Counted from the first letter of the stretch, positions 11,001 through 21,136 are shown. The stretch: 64,000 nt of DNA from Lumbricus terrestris (GCA_949752735.1 OX457052.1:15004168-15068167); one strand, 5' to 3'. A program made the numbers and translations. The notes: a model not told the origin generated them from the letters alone.

Positions 11001-14000
11001 TTTTGTCATCTGCCTCGGATTTCCCCAAAAAAGATACCTCGTCGTAGTTTGCGAACCTCATGGGTGTGGAGGACGGACATACGAAGCTACTCACGAGGGG
11101 TCACGTCAACTTTCCGGGCCAGAATAGCTGGTAAAAAATTAAGAAATTTCTAAATGGGGGCCCTGGCCATTTTGCCCCCTCCCCCGGATCCGCCCCTGTG
11201 CCTATCAACCGTACATATGGCATGTCTTTGCTAAAACTACACTCGTACATAAAAACCACATACGTGTGAATACAAATACACGTATTCATACATACATGCG
11301 AGTAAAATTGGAAACGACAGACTCCTCAAGCAAACCATTTTTGGGATGATGGACAGAGCAGGGATTAGGGGAAGGCCATGTAGAGAATGGCTGGACGGCA
11401 TTACCGGGTTCTGCGCACAGCTGCACGTCTTATTGATCGCATTCCTAAATTCGATCGAGTCAAGGAGTACATGCGAAATGTCCTTCACTGGCTTCCAATT
11501 ACACAGCGGATCACTCATAGGGTTTCTGCGCTGATCTGGCGCTGCATGGAGGGTCTTGATCCCATGTACCTGCAAGAACTCTGCTGTCCCACCTCTGGTG
11601 TCCAGCGGCGATCTGACCTCCCATCAGCTGATCAAGCTGAACTCTTGACTCCTCGTTCTTAAACTGCTATAATGCAGCAACGCTCTTTCTCAGTGGCTGG
11701 CCCTAGAACCTGGAATGGGCTTTCTGTTGCTCTCCGCCTGGTGCTTAGAGGTCACACCACTATGTTTCTTTCTCGCTTAAAAACTGCCTTATTTAGCCGT
11801 TGTTGGACTGGAAGTGCTTCTGAGCAGATTACCTTGAAGGTGCGCTATATAAAAAGTCAATAATAATAATAATTACAGATTGGTGTGAAATGGAGATCCA
11901 CAAATCGAGCAGAATGGCACAAAAGAGAGACAAGTGGAGACGGATGCTGGTGAAGCATGCGACTGACACCAATGGGCACTGACTCCCACGGACCGCAATG
12001 ATGATGATGATGCATAAAATGACTGCATTGCCTACTATTATTTGTCCACTGACATATATACAAAATAGAGCGTTGCCACTAACTTAACCATTCACTCAAA
12101 GTGAACACTCACAAAACAAAAATTTGAAGCAGCTTACCAAGAAACTACCGCCCAAGAGAACAATTGCGATGCCACCAATGCCAAGCAGGACCAACGTCCA
12201 GAAATACTTTGTGCTGTTGTTTTCGTATATGAATGTATTCACTCTAAACAAATCAAGCAACGTTTAAAATCATCAGGGTTACTTTACTTCAGTGAATATT
12301 GACAGAAAACAAAATTAAGTTTGGACGAACTACATTGTGTTTAAACAGCCTAGGTCAGGTTCCGTTCTTAGTCTAGATAGGTCTTTATGAAGGTAAATTT
12401 CAGATTGGCAAACAAGATGATACTGAAGCAATCGGAAAAGCAAAATTGTTCAAAGATGGTAATAACTTAAAAATAGCTCTGCAAGCTTCACCCAAACACA
12501 CCTTGGAGAGCTATTGAAAAAAAGAACAAATTTCAATAGGCTCATCCCAGCATAGAGAAATGACGCACTGCTAATGCAAACAAGCACCTAAGGCTGGAAC
12601 GATTTTAACTGGATTTTCCAGAACTTTGATTACAATCATGGACTTACACTTTGAATTCGATCAATATCATTTTAATTACGACAAGTGGCAAATGAGACTT
12701 AGGATTAGACAATCAAGAATAAATCAACTTTAGGATTAGACAACTAATGAATGAAGAAAGCATGAGTCCAAGAAAGTCATGTACTCTTGAAAATTCTGAA
12801 TCAATAGCAAATGTTTACTATGTAATTCCGGAATGTCTTCAGGAGACAAAATCAATTTCAACTTACTGCGGGTTATTTTCATACGCCAAAAGAAATTGTA
12901 GACCTGATCTGCCAACTACGGTGGACGGTATTCGAATTTTATCATCAACTACAAACATTTAATGAAAACATGTCTCAAAAAAATTTGACACAGTTAATAT
13001 TTAACCACGAGCAAAAACAAAATGTTTGCTAACTGATTGGTTCGCATTGCTAGAGGTGCTACACAAATTTATAGATACAATGTTTAGATATATAGCAAAA
13101 GGTCTATGCTTGACATAAACTAACATCGTCAACACCTGTCATGGACACCATTGTCTATAATGCTAGATAGTCCAATGCCAAATCCCAAGTGATAATGAAC
13201 TATGTCTAATGCCTAGAGCCCTTGAGACTACATTCTACTCTGCTCTTAAAACTGTTCTCTTTAGCCGTGGCTGGGTCGGGAGTCCTTCTGAGTAGATACT
13301 CTTGAAGAGGCGCTATAGGCCTATAAATGTCTGAAATGAATGAATGATAATTAATGCTTTCTAAAACAGCACATTAAAATTAATGTAGAACCTCAAATAC
13401 AGCTTGACCCTTACTACGGAAAACAGCCTCACCTAAATTCTCACCTTTCAAATTTATTGCCTACAGAGCTAGAAAGTATAACCTCAACATTTAACAGACA
13501 GAATACTTTTAAATTATGTTTAAGGTACGAGTATAAATTAATATAATTGCATAAATCCTGGATTAAGTTAAGAAAGAACAACTTAACCGATATATATATA
13601 TATATCATATTATATATAATTATATATATATAATATATATATATCTTCATAAAAGAATTACTTTAAATAGTCACCTGGAATTGTTCTAACTGACCTATGT
13701 ATCCCACTTCTTCAGGCAGCTCGTCAGTTCTATTCATGTAGAATATCGCTGCACGATATCCAGCTCTTTGCGCTTTTAAAACCTGAAACAGACACACAAC
13801 TAACTACATCTTGCTAAATCAAACAATCTCACTGACTGGTGAAACTTATTCGTATTTTTCGCAACAATAAAAATCACAATTAATATCCCTTCTTCATTTT
13901 ATCATCTCCCTTAGTAAAACTGATCTCAAAAGCCATGAGTTTCTGTCAGCAGATAATGCAGACCACAAGTAATCAAACCAAAGCATGCCATAACTAGCTG

Positions 14001-16640
14001 ATTTTCACAGGACATTCTTACAAATGTGAGTATTCACAGATTCAATGACTGGACGGAAGATTTGATCAAAGCAGCCAGTCTCAGAATGGCGCTCTACTAC
14101 CTGAGCAGTTAATGGATGCATCACGTAACTAAGTCCACGCATCTTGAGTGAGCCAAGAGAAAATGTTGTGCCTCTTACCAGTTCCCGTTAATCTCCACTA
14201 CAGTCCTCTTTACATGCTGCATGTGTGTATCTAAGTTCTGTGTCTAGAATAGAATATAATATGGAATAGTATATGTAATATGTATACATATATATTATAA
14301 ATATATGCAGGCACCACAATCATGATCACTGTGTGCTCAGTTTGCACGCATTGGAGTCCTCCAATCATTTTGCATGTTCTGCACTGTACGCTGCCATATA
14401 TACCCTCTATGTCCACAAGCCAAAAGCAGAATTTACCAATTGATGCAGCTTGTCACTAAGGCACCAAATGGTTTCTGAATATCGAGTTTTCACTTATCGC
14501 CAAAAAAAGACATTCTCTCACTTTATCAGCAGTGAAGCACTCGGAGCTATGCCTCATAACGGCAAACCAGGTTGCGTTGGAAGGCGGAGAAAGAACGGAG
14601 AAGCAGCCATCCGGGTTATCCGCAAATATATAATGACCCTAAAATCAAAACCATCTACTTGACGAAACAAAGTTTATGCCATAAAGGAAAATTTTATGAA
14701 AGCGTAAAAACGAGTGGATTAGAGATCCAAAACACCAATCACTAGAAAAGATTAACACAGGCCACATGTATATGAAAAATAACATCGAATAAAACTCATC
14801 CCGAGTATTTTTCAGCTAAGAAAGTGAAAGCTTCTTTTCAACTGGATGTGTTAGAAACCGTTAGATCTCTGTGCATAACACAAAATTTCCTACAATACAT
14901 TACCGCTAAGAGAAAATTTGAACAAATACAGATCGCACAGAGTCAATAGAGAATAAGATAACAATATTCTTCAATATTAGACAAATTTATGTCCACATTT
15001 TTGTGTACAAACGTGGCATAATAAACATACATCATTGACAGATCCAATCAATAGTCAGATGTTTTAAAATTTAGCATACAAGAATCCTAAATCCAATATA
15101 AATATGATATTATATAATGATGAACTATTTATATTGCACTTCAGTTTACATGACACAGTGAAATGCCAGCCAGTTCTAGCCAAATGATGTCCATGACATC
15201 TAAACACGTCTCACAATGACTTTAAGTAAATAAAATTACTATTAATCTAGTTTCAATTTTAGTCATGCTCCAGATGCTCAAACTGACCAAACAGAATGCT
15301 CCCAGCGACTCACCATTAAGCCGTTTTCCGGAAAGTGCGGACCGAAACTGGTCACACGATCAGAAAATGACGCTAGTGTTTCATTATCGCTTGCACGTAC
15401 CTAGGGAAATAAATATAAATTTGCTCTTTAGTGAATCACAAGAAAACTGTTTCCTATGAATACCCAATGAAGTTGAAAGCATATCATTTTCAAGCTACAT
15501 ATATCCATAGCAGTCAATGTCTGGTTTATACATAAGCCAACCAAGCCATGGTTTCAGGGTCTCACATTGCCTGGGCCTCATTTTGCAAAAAAGTAGCCAT
15601 GCAGAGAGCAGACTTGCATGTACGAATACAATCACCACGAATACTGTAAGAAGACAATAATATCTTTAACACATAAAAATCCAAAATCCCAAGACTTCAG
15701 ACAATAAACAGGATGCAGTCTACAACTATTTATTCAGCAAATCTAGCTTACATTTAAGCACAAACTTCTTTCTTTGTTCACTTAATTATATATCCCTATA
15801 ATTTATACAAGAGTTCAGCAATGCAACACTTTGAGGATGTGTTCTTGTTAGAAACTTGGGACTAGTTTATTAATCCAGTTTCATAAAGCAAGTATTTAAA
15901 GCAACACAAAACGAGCTTTACTTTCCTTATGAAACTGGCCCAAATGTGCACAAACTCGATGCACTGTGTTTTATTGTATTGTATCTGACACGTCTCACAA
16001 TGTATTTTATTGTTTTGTATCTGTAAAGCGCTTCTCACAGCAAGATCTTTTCAGAAGCGCACTGTGCATCACTAGTGCAGTTAATCACTTAAGCCATGAT
16101 AAGCATGACGAAATCGAACAAACAGGCAGTAATGAACGGGGATTACCACTGCATGACTAAAGACAAAGGAGGAGGCGGCAACAAGTCATTGATAAAAATG
16201 TAGGCTAGATCTACCTGATACTGATAAGCTAATGACTGTACATAATGTTTTCATCCAATTATTGACCAGTCATTTGGTTCTATTGTTCTACGAGTATACA
16301 GTCTACAATAGAATTATGCAGAGAGTGTCCAGTGCAGTAGCTTCCAAGTAGATGCCTGAAAAAAGTTAAGCTCAAGTACAGAAGAGAGAAATACAGTATG
16401 ATACCATTAACACTTACATGACAAAAATGTACTAAAAGCAACTGGGAAGTCAATGCATATCATGATTAGAAGCGTTAAAAGGGTCAAAATTCAAAGCCTA
16501 AGATCTAGTGTTCACAATTGAAAACATCCACTACCTACCAGATAAACGTGTGCTTCAACTGAGCGTAGAGATAAGATCACAAGGAGACTCAAGAACATGA
16601 TGATCACATTTAAATGCAAGGCACACGTCGGATAATTCAT
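4625..16640 (-). CDS. RNF13: RNF13-like PA-TM-RING E3 ubiquitin ligase, whole gene (10 coding exons)
   Basis: Coding exons, minus strand, in order: 16640-16539, 15400-15314, 14638-14522, 13782-13695, 12948-12867, 12243-12138, 10140-10044, 8292-8212, 6770-6579, 5076-4625. They total 1404 nt, 467 aa, with compatible phases at every junction. Seen: signal peptide, protease-associated (PA) domain with AQRAGYRAA, one transmembrane segment near residues 172-198, RING-H2 at 233-274 (CAIC, CAHAFHCKC, CPLC), an RTPLL motif and a C-terminal VVVVRENGD that resembles the end of vertebrate RNF13. Known of the family: endosomal/lysosomal membrane E3 ligases with the PA domain in the lumen and the RING in the cytosol. 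Human RNF13 is 381 aa, so this tail is longer. A non-coding 5' exon is implied because the first coding exon begins at an acceptor. RNF167 is the main alternative name. Confidence 0.93.
5440..5760 (+). mobile_element. Two degraded LINE 3' tails in RNF13-like intron 9
   Basis: GAGCTGGGAGCAG followed by GGTGCTATATAAATG near 5537-5574, and a second CTGGGTTGAGAGC followed by a (GATT)n tail near 5690-5755. Both look like 3' ends of the LINE family better preserved at 8349-9480. Confidence 0.5.
6129..6385. mobile_element. hAT-like MITE, CAGTGGYGTAGCCA family, copy 1
   Basis: Termini CAGTGGTGTAGCCA and CTAAGCCACTG, flanked by a perfect 8-bp duplication GTTTCCAA. Internal landmarks GGCCGGATG and ACCCCCGAAACCCCC-type runs recur at 18324 and 33255. 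Non-coding; in RNF13-like intron 9. Confidence 0.85.
6579..6770 (-). CDS. RNF13: RNF13-like coding exon 9: second half of RING-H2 and dileucine
   Basis: Starts [11 protein letters not shown], then KTCPLC, completing the C3H2C3 ligand set. A DRTPLLDE segment corresponds to the EHTPLL motif of vertebrate RNF13. Donor GCAG|GTGTGT at 6578. If unspliced, the frame would stop at 6526 after 17 unrelated residues. Confidence 0.9.
6812..7035. mobile_element. hAT-like MITE, CAGTGGCGT family, decayed copy 2
   Basis: Left end CAGTGGCGTCACC and the same interior as copy 1 (TTATTTAAGTGGATAAATAACC). The right terminus is eroded, so its exact end is uncertain. Confidence 0.65.
7780..7984 (+). mobile_element. 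Helitron-like 3' terminus
   Basis: The hairpin CCCGGGCAACGCCGGG (7957-7972) is followed after 8 nt by CTAG and then T, the pattern expected of a Helitron 3' end. The 5' end was not identified, so the start is arbitrary. No Rep/helicase ORF is present. Confidence 0.5.
8212..8292 (-). CDS. RNF13: RNF13-like coding exon 8: first half of RING-H2
   Basis: 81 nt encoding [19 protein letters not shown] and then RILPCAH. It carries zinc ligands C1, C2, C3 and H4. An intron splits the RING after CAH, which agrees with SH|AY in human RNF13 as I recall it. Confidence 0.92.
8349..9480 (+). pseudogene. 5'-truncated non-LTR retrotransposon (CR1/L2/Jockey-like reverse transcriptase), broken
   Basis: The reading frame from about 8349 to 9335 encodes the C-terminal half of a reverse transcriptase: [21 protein letters not shown], then the FADDTQ catalytic box, a thumb region with HWLPIAQRI, and [15 protein letters not shown] frameshift in a poly-C run near 9330 moves the remaining conserved tail ([13 protein letters not shown]) to another frame. 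The 3' end is GAAGGGGCGCTATATAAATG followed by (AATG)n. Endonuclease and the RT N-terminus are missing, so it is a dead copy. It lies in RNF13-like intron 7, about 55 bp from exon 8. Same strand as, and probably a relative of, the element that mobilises the local SINE. Confidence 0.9.
9645..9725 (+). repeat. Dispersed module GCCAGTCCCAAG...AAAGGAGGAGGG
   Basis: GGCAGTGCCAGTCCCAAG and GGATAAAGGAGGAGGGCGAC recur, often with ATCGTTAAAC, at 600-690 (inverted), 51850 (inverted) and 55950. It is probably a fragment of a retroelement I cannot name. Confidence 0.6.
9777..9911. repeat. 31-bp tandem repeat, about 4.3 copies
   Basis: The unit begins AAATGAATACAACAAACATA, and the second copy starts at 9808. 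It lies in RNF13-like intron 7, about 130 bp downstream of exon 7 on the minus strand. Confidence 0.93.
10044..10140 (-). CDS. RNF13: RNF13-like coding exon 7: juxtamembrane linker
   Basis: 97 nt, acceptor GTGTTTCAG and donor GTGGGT. It ends [14 protein letters not shown], matching QLKKLPVHKFKKG just before the RING in RNF13. A nearer acceptor-like site at 10113 breaks phase with exon 6, so I chose 10140. Confidence 0.87.
10320..10610 (+). mobile_element. LINE 3' fragment, broken
   Basis: Translates in pieces to [23 protein letters not shown] and ends [11 protein letters not shown], the conserved end of the local LINE ORF2, then a degraded GAGGTGCCTTATGAACGC tail. Frameshifted and truncated. 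Confidence 0.65.
10833..11198. mobile_element. hAT-like MITE, CARGGGCGGATMCAG family, copy 1
   Basis: Ends CAAGGGCGGATACAG and CCGGATCCGCCCCTG, with a perfect 8-bp duplication TGCCTATC. Relatives at 25975, 52276 and 58432. It contains repeated CTGATGACTTTTTTTGTCATC stems inside. RNF13-like intron 6. Confidence 0.85.
11380..11875 (+). pseudogene. LINE reverse-transcriptase 3' fragment, broken
   Basis: Frames carry [31 protein letters not shown] and, after a stop and frameshift, [16 protein letters not shown], then the 3' tail GTGCGCTATATAA with (AAT)n. Same family as the 8349-9480 copy but more diverged. Confidence 0.85.
12138..12243 (-). CDS. RNF13: RNF13-like coding exon 6: transmembrane segment
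   Basis: 106 nt, donor TTG|GTAAGC. It encodes ENNST (possible N-glycosylation) and the hydrophobic run [20 protein letters not shown], the single membrane span between lumenal PA domain and cytosolic RING. Confidence 0.88.
12867..12948 (-). CDS. RNF13: RNF13-like coding exon 5: end of PA domain
   Basis: 82 nt with strong donor GTAAGT. It encodes [11 protein letters not shown] and then LAYENNP, aligning with the family IPSVFIG strand and the following YEKG. Phase 1 in, phase 2 out. Confidence 0.87.
13225..13350 (+). mobile_element. LINE 3' tail
   Basis: TTAGCCGTGGCTGGGTCGGGAG, TCTTGAAGAGGCGCTATAGG and an (AATG)n tail. Only the last ~120 bp of the element remain. Confidence 0.7.
13589..13646. 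repeat. (TA)n microsatellite
   Basis: AT dinucleotide tract with TATATA and ATTATATA variants just downstream of RNF13-like exon 4. Confidence 0.9.
13695..13782 (-). CDS. RNF13: RNF13-like coding exon 4: PA domain, AQRAGY motif
   Basis: Starts [14 protein letters not shown], nearly identical to the family hallmark VLNAQRAGYKAAIV. I place the donor at ATAG|GTCAGT (phase 1) because the next exon needs two bases to complete a codon. A second donor-like GTGACT at 13674 would break phase. Confidence 0.88.
14522..14638 (-). CDS. RNF13: RNF13-like coding exon 3: PA domain
   Basis: 117 nt, 39 codons, phase 0 to 0, acceptor GATTTTAG and donor GTGAGA. It encodes [10 protein letters not shown] and a downstream SECF, matching the paired cysteines of the PA domain (ENAC ... 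DCNF in human RNF13). SNAT is a possible N-glycosylation site. Confidence 0.87.
15314..15400 (-). CDS. RNF13: RNF13-like coding exon 2: start of PA domain
   Basis: 87 nt, phase 0 to 0, acceptor CCCTAG and donor GTGAGT. It encodes [18 protein letters not shown], matching the family pattern of an aromatic-Gly pair followed by a GL-hydrophobic strand. DNET is a possible N-glycosylation site. Confidence 0.85.
15962..16110 (-). mobile_element. LINE/SINE 3'-tail-like repeat
   Basis: Two TTTTATTGTWTTGTATCTG copies, then AAAGCGCTTCTCACAG and CAGAAGCGC, resembling the minus-strand tail module at 40.2 kb. Confidence 0.45.
16539..16640 (-). CDS. RNF13: RNF13-like coding exon 1: signal peptide
   Basis: The exon begins at acceptor ...TTTCTGCAG (16645); the ATG is at 16640 in context GAGCCATGA. 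It encodes 34 residues with a hydrophobic core ([13 protein letters not shown]) ending SVEA, a good signal-peptidase site. It leaves in phase 0 through donor GTAGGT. The acceptor just upstream of the ATG means an untranslated exon lies further upstream and was not located. Confidence 0.85.
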
Positions 16641-16739
16641 GGCTCCTGCAGAAACAAAAAATCCCAATAAAATATTACCAAAATTTTATAAAATTCAAAT
16701 ATTGATCTGTAATCAAAGCAGTAGTATCATCATTGTCAT

Positions 16740-17250
16740 CTGTTACCTGCACAAGGTAAATGGACGGCATTTTAGGATATCAATGACTGTGTCTTTTTAG
16801 TACTGTTGCAATTTAGGAAAGCTGTTACTACTATTACAATTAAATTTGCTGCATGCACACGGTCACACTGAAATGTGAATGGGAGGTGCAGATAGTCAGC
16901 CACAAAGAGAGTATGCATTAAATATCCATGTTCTTGAAAGTCAATGAGAAATAGTGAGTCTGGAGTAAACCGTTTGAAGGAGGTGAATTTGAAATACAGC
17001 TGATTGACCCGTGTGTGCAGAGGCATGGAGTCCATGTGAGTACATAACTGTTCTGCCTCAGGCTCAGAAAAAGACCCATAGTTAATAACCGCAGGCAAGG
17101 CAAAGGCATGCAGGAAGTTAGTACCAGTAGTGGTTAAAGGTTGAGGAGTGAAGTTGGTGCTCATGGCTTTGTATGTCAAAAAGGTCAAGTCGTATATTTT
17201 ATTCTGAACTCAGAAGGAAGTCAATGCAGCTAATGGAGTAGGGCCGACAT
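16740..17250 (-). pseudogene. Degenerate LINE reverse-transcriptase C-terminal fragment (second family)
   Basis: On the minus strand, TSF-VQNKIYDLTFLTYKAM-type sequence follows an ALTS stretch. This fits the L2/CR1 motif HWLP...RI.YK...LTYKAL. The rest of the 138-codon frame is diverged. It lies upstream of RNF13-like coding exon 1 and should not be read as a gene. Confidence 0.5.
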
Positions 17251-18323
17251 AATTACAAAGCCAATGATCACCAACCAGTGCACTATTTCACGTGTCAATA
17301 AATTGCGTTAGTATATACGATGACTTCTATCCGTTTGACGTACTATTATGGTTTTGAGTTGCATATAAATCAAATGAACTTGATCCTATTATTACATGAA
17401 CATTTAAATCAGCTTTCCACATTACAAACATGCGGCAGATTAATTGACTCAATAGTTGGATGATACCACACAATTAACCACAGTCACTGGGAGGGAAAGA
17501 CCGTATCTGTATCCGTATCTATGGATAAGTACCACACGTTTATTTGGACTGTTTATAATTATTATTAGGGAGAGAGGCTCTGGTCCATGCATGACAATCG
17601 TGTCAAGGCAAAGTTCTAATAAAACACTAAAAACCAACCCGTAAAGCCAAGAAACTGTCGGAAACACGATAAACGTTGAATACGCAACAATAAAATCAAC
17701 TCTTTGGATGCACAATCATCTTAAACGACAAGATTTCATCTCCTTATCGCAACAGAAGATTACACGTAAATCTCTGCAACAAAATTTAATCACGTGATTT
17801 TCGAATCTGTCGCTGCGCGGCGCCACACGACGTATTTTTAATCAAATGTAAACATTGTGAAATACTGTTTTATATTCACTCAGAGAATGCTTGGGGAGTC
17901 TCAAATGGTCACGGAACAGGAGCATGTCGAGCGCGTTGTTCACGTGCCTTTTACTGCTTTCAGCTTACTCTGCATGCTACACTGGAATCGACTGTCAATA
18001 TTGTACCCCGTTGCCCCCTAATAGGTAGGCTACAAATCAGATTTAACTTTTTAAGTTCAAGCGACTTTAATTTTTTTTACTCAATCCTTAGCCTACTCTC
18101 TAATATCTCGATTACGGTTTTGTTGTTGTTGTAGCTAGGCTAGGTCATGAGCGCGCGCACTCTTAGATTTTTCACGCAATGCGTTTGCAGGCGATTCAAA
18201 AGCCAATCCATGTAAAATTCACCTTTTCAAGTAGCCTAACCCGTGGACCGTGGAATAGATTAGACATTGATATATATATATATAAATTTCATAGGACTAT
18301 AACTTTAAAATTGCTCCAGTCAT
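17251..18323. other. 5' flank of the RNF13-like gene; promoter not resolved
   Basis: A CpG-containing patch at about 17800-17835 (GCTGCGCGGCGCCACACGACG) is the likeliest place for the untranslated first exon or promoter of the minus-strand RNF13-like gene. I see no TATA box or donor that settles it. Confidence 0.3.
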
Positions 18324-18488
18324 CAGTGGCGTAGCCAGGAATTTTTCATGGGGGGGTTATGGCCGGATACCCTGTTGTTTTTTGCCACTTTTTCTTACTT
18401 AAATGGATATATAGCCTTTAAAAAACCTTTTTCGGAGCCAATGGGGGGTTTTAACCCCCGAAACCCCCCTTGCCTACGCGCGTCACTG
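18324..18488. mobile_element. hAT-like MITE, CAGTGGCGTAGCCA family, copy 3
   Basis: Left end CAGTGGCGTAGCCAGG, right end CCTACGCGCGTCACTG, perfect 8-bp duplication CCAGTCAT. An internally deleted relative of the 6129 copy. Confidence 0.88.
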
Positions 18489-19656
18489 CCAGTCATTGTT
18501 TACTGCGTCATCTTGAGCCATTCAACCAGTTGTGTCAACCCTCCATCTGGTTTTGGAGAACAACTCTCCCGCTCTGGCAGACATATATAATTAGGCCTAG
18601 GCCTACGTGTAATAGGCCTATCGGAAATCAGCTATAGCCTACCCCAGTTGAATTTATGCCATAAGCGTAGGCCTACTTTAAACCGGTCAACTTACTTTTG
18701 AAGTTCGACGGACTCGGTAGGCCTATGGAGGTCGATCGATCGTGATCCAAACTCCAGCGGGCCACCATTAGTTGGCCTATACGCCACGGTTTAACACCAG
18801 CTAGTAGCCTAATAATAATAATTATTATAACTATCAAACTATGCGACTCAGGCTACTAGGCTAAACGTCACTCGATCTGGTGGGGAACGAGTCGGCTCGA
18901 TCGCTACAACATGCCGCTCGTCGATAAAAATTAGCCTAATGCTGATAACACATTCGGTCTATTCTGGCCAAACCATTAAACCAATTAAGTCGGTGAATGC
19001 TCGGAGCGAACGTTGGGCGCCTCACGCGGCCCCCTCCCCCGAAAAACCTGCAACCTCCTGTAAACCCTTAATTACGCCTTTCCATTGTCCTCTTTGAATT
19101 TCCCCATAACTTAATTAGCCTACCTATACAGTCATAGGACAGTTTGTGTTGTAATTGCTGCATATAAATGGGCCTACGGTAGGCCAAACTGTGTACCGTA
19201 TCATAGGCGCAGCTATGGGTCAGAAGGATAGGCTAGGCCTACATTGCATGCGTGTCCCCGCCAACTTCATAATTCTTCGCCGTGCGGCAAATATCCTATA
19301 TAGGTACCGGTATACCGGTAGGCCTATACGTATATATATACAAGCCTACAAGTATATAGGCTACGCTAAAGAGTAAGCGCAGTAGGCTGTAGGCCTAGGC
19401 CTATTACCGGAAATCACCCAGCAGGTTCGTAAATCCTTATAGGAGGGAAAGGTGCACGAATTCCCTCTCCAATTTAGGCTTGGGGAAGGAACTTGAAGGA
19501 ATTCGCTGCTCATGCATCAGTCTATATAGGCCTATTGGAACTTTTAAAAAATTATTTTTTTCAATGCATCAGGCCTATACCTACAAAATTACGATTCCTG
19601 CGCCATTCTGTGATAAGACTTGAGCCTACAAGTCGTTCTTAATGAACTCTGCATTC
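18489..19656. other. TAGGCCTA-rich intergenic DNA
   Basis: Dense in the palindrome TAGGCCTA and its fragments, with no exon I can support. A short plus-strand ORF at 19155 is composed of these motifs. Confidence 0.4.
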
Positions 19657-19860
19657 CAGGGCTTTTTTAGCGTGCAGTTCTACACAAAATGTGCAGTTCT
19701 AAATGGATTCGTGCAGTTGTAGAAGCAATTCCGTCACGTCCCGTGCAGTTAAAACCACTAAAAAAGGTCATTTTCCTCATATTGGAAATAATTTACCATG
19801 GAGGGTGAGAAAGGAGAGAAGAGGATGTGCAGTTCTGAAAATTTCTTAAAAACAGCCCTG
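19657..19860. mobile_element. TGCAGTT-rich hAT-like MITE, copy 1
   Basis: Ends CAGGGCTTTTTTAGCG and TTCTTAAAAACAGCCCTG, perfect 8-bp duplication CTGCATTC. At least five TGCAGTT motifs lie inside, clustered near both ends. Five relatives occur in this window. Confidence 0.9.
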
Positions 19861-20512
19861 CTGCATTCGAACGGCAATCTTCCCTCCCTAGCCTATATTC
19901 ATGTGAGCAGCAGCTCAAGATTTCTTCTGAGAGTGTCACACCTGAGGGGAACCTTCACAAAGACGTCTAGAACTGTAGATTAACACACTAAGCTTAGTAT
20001 TGGTCTGCCATGATGATATATCCGTTTCTTTTTATGACTGACTGTTAAACAGTGAGTATTATAGTATATGCATGAGCATATACTGAGGAATGTCAATTAT
20101 ATATCTATTCTTCAAGCTGTCCAGCTGAATTTGAACTGCAGAGTAGGTCAATTAAAATTTCAGTTATTAGAATAATTATAATCGTTTGTAGGCCTATAAT
20201 TATAGTTGGCAAGAATGAGATAATCTCTTAAAACATTCATAACACGCTGCACTGTGCACACTCCAAACAAGTCAAAATAAGATAATTATATAGTCTATAG
20301 GCCTACACACCGGACCATGTCTGCAGATGCAGACTTTACGCGGGAAGAAACAGCGCTAGCTAGGCTACTTGTTTAAGAACACGTACTGCTCTATGGGATT
20401 TTAGTGCAATAAAAGTTCAAATTGAAAGTATAGGCCTACAAGTGAATGAAAATAGCCTATATGATTTCGGCAGGCCAATTTTTTTCCAGCAAAAATCTTA
20501 TCGTTTAGCATG

Positions 20513-21067
20513 TTATAAGAATCCTCGTCTTCTGGCGAACGACACCAACTGTTTCCGGAACCCGATATTCGTCAGCAGGACATCTCTCTTGGCCCGCATC
20601 CTCCTCACAGCCTCGAACAACGCCAGCTTCCTATCAACCATCACATAAGCAGTGCAGATCGCGCCGCTCCGATTCACACCAGCCGCGCAGTGCACCAGCA
20701 CCTTCCCACCGGAGTACTTGGCGCGGTTGATGAAGACCTCGGCACGGGGAAAGTGCTGCAGGATGTCGTATCCGTCGACGTCCAGCCCAGGGAACTGATC
20801 GTAGGCGTAGACGCCGCTTTCCGGCGGGTAGGGGTTCGATGCGTAGCGGCTCCGGCGTTGCAGCGATCCGGGCTCGGCGGCGCAGTTGAGGACGTGGGTG
20901 ATGCCGAGACGGCGCAGCTGGTCGACGTCCTCGGCCTCCTCGAATCCACCGATGTAGAGGTAGTCGAGGAGGGCGGTGGGTCCGGATGGAATGGACGGAT
21001 GGATGGAAGGACGGAGAAGGTCGTCCAGACGGTCGAGGGCTCTCGTGTCGTCGGCTGACTCGATCAT
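20513..21067 (-). CDS. Atypical dual-specificity protein phosphatase
   Basis: 184 aa in one uninterrupted frame, close to DUSP3 in length (185 aa). The P-loop HCAAGVNRSG fits HCxxGxxRS/T with catalytic Cys127; Asp96 or Asp98 in GLDVDGYD lies about 30 residues earlier, where the general acid is expected. The N-terminal fold shows LLDYLYIGG and ITHVLNCAAEP, both standard DUSP strands. I chose the ATG at 21067 (context GCCATGA), just after a good acceptor (TATCCCTATAG), over an in-frame ATG 14 codons upstream that would lie in the intron. So a 5' untranslated exon is likely. The CDS is G+C- and CpG-rich against AT-rich surroundings. It should dephosphorylate phospho-Tyr/Ser/Thr proteins or related substrates; which DUSP subfamily is not clear. 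Confidence 0.88.
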   Translation of the reverse strand: MIESADDTRALDRLDDLLRPSIHPSIPSGPTALLDYLYIGGFEEAEDVDQLRRLGITHVLNCAAEPGSLQRRSRYASNPYPPESGVYAYDQFPGLDVDGYDILQHFPRAEVFINRAKYSGGKVLVHCAAGVNRSGAICTAYVMVDRKLALFEAVRRMRAKRDVLLTNIGFRKQLVSFARRRGFL

Positions 21068-21136
21068 GGCGACAGATCTATAGGGATACAACGTAATGGT
21101 ATAATGCATCGGTATTTAATATTATTAAGGTACGTT

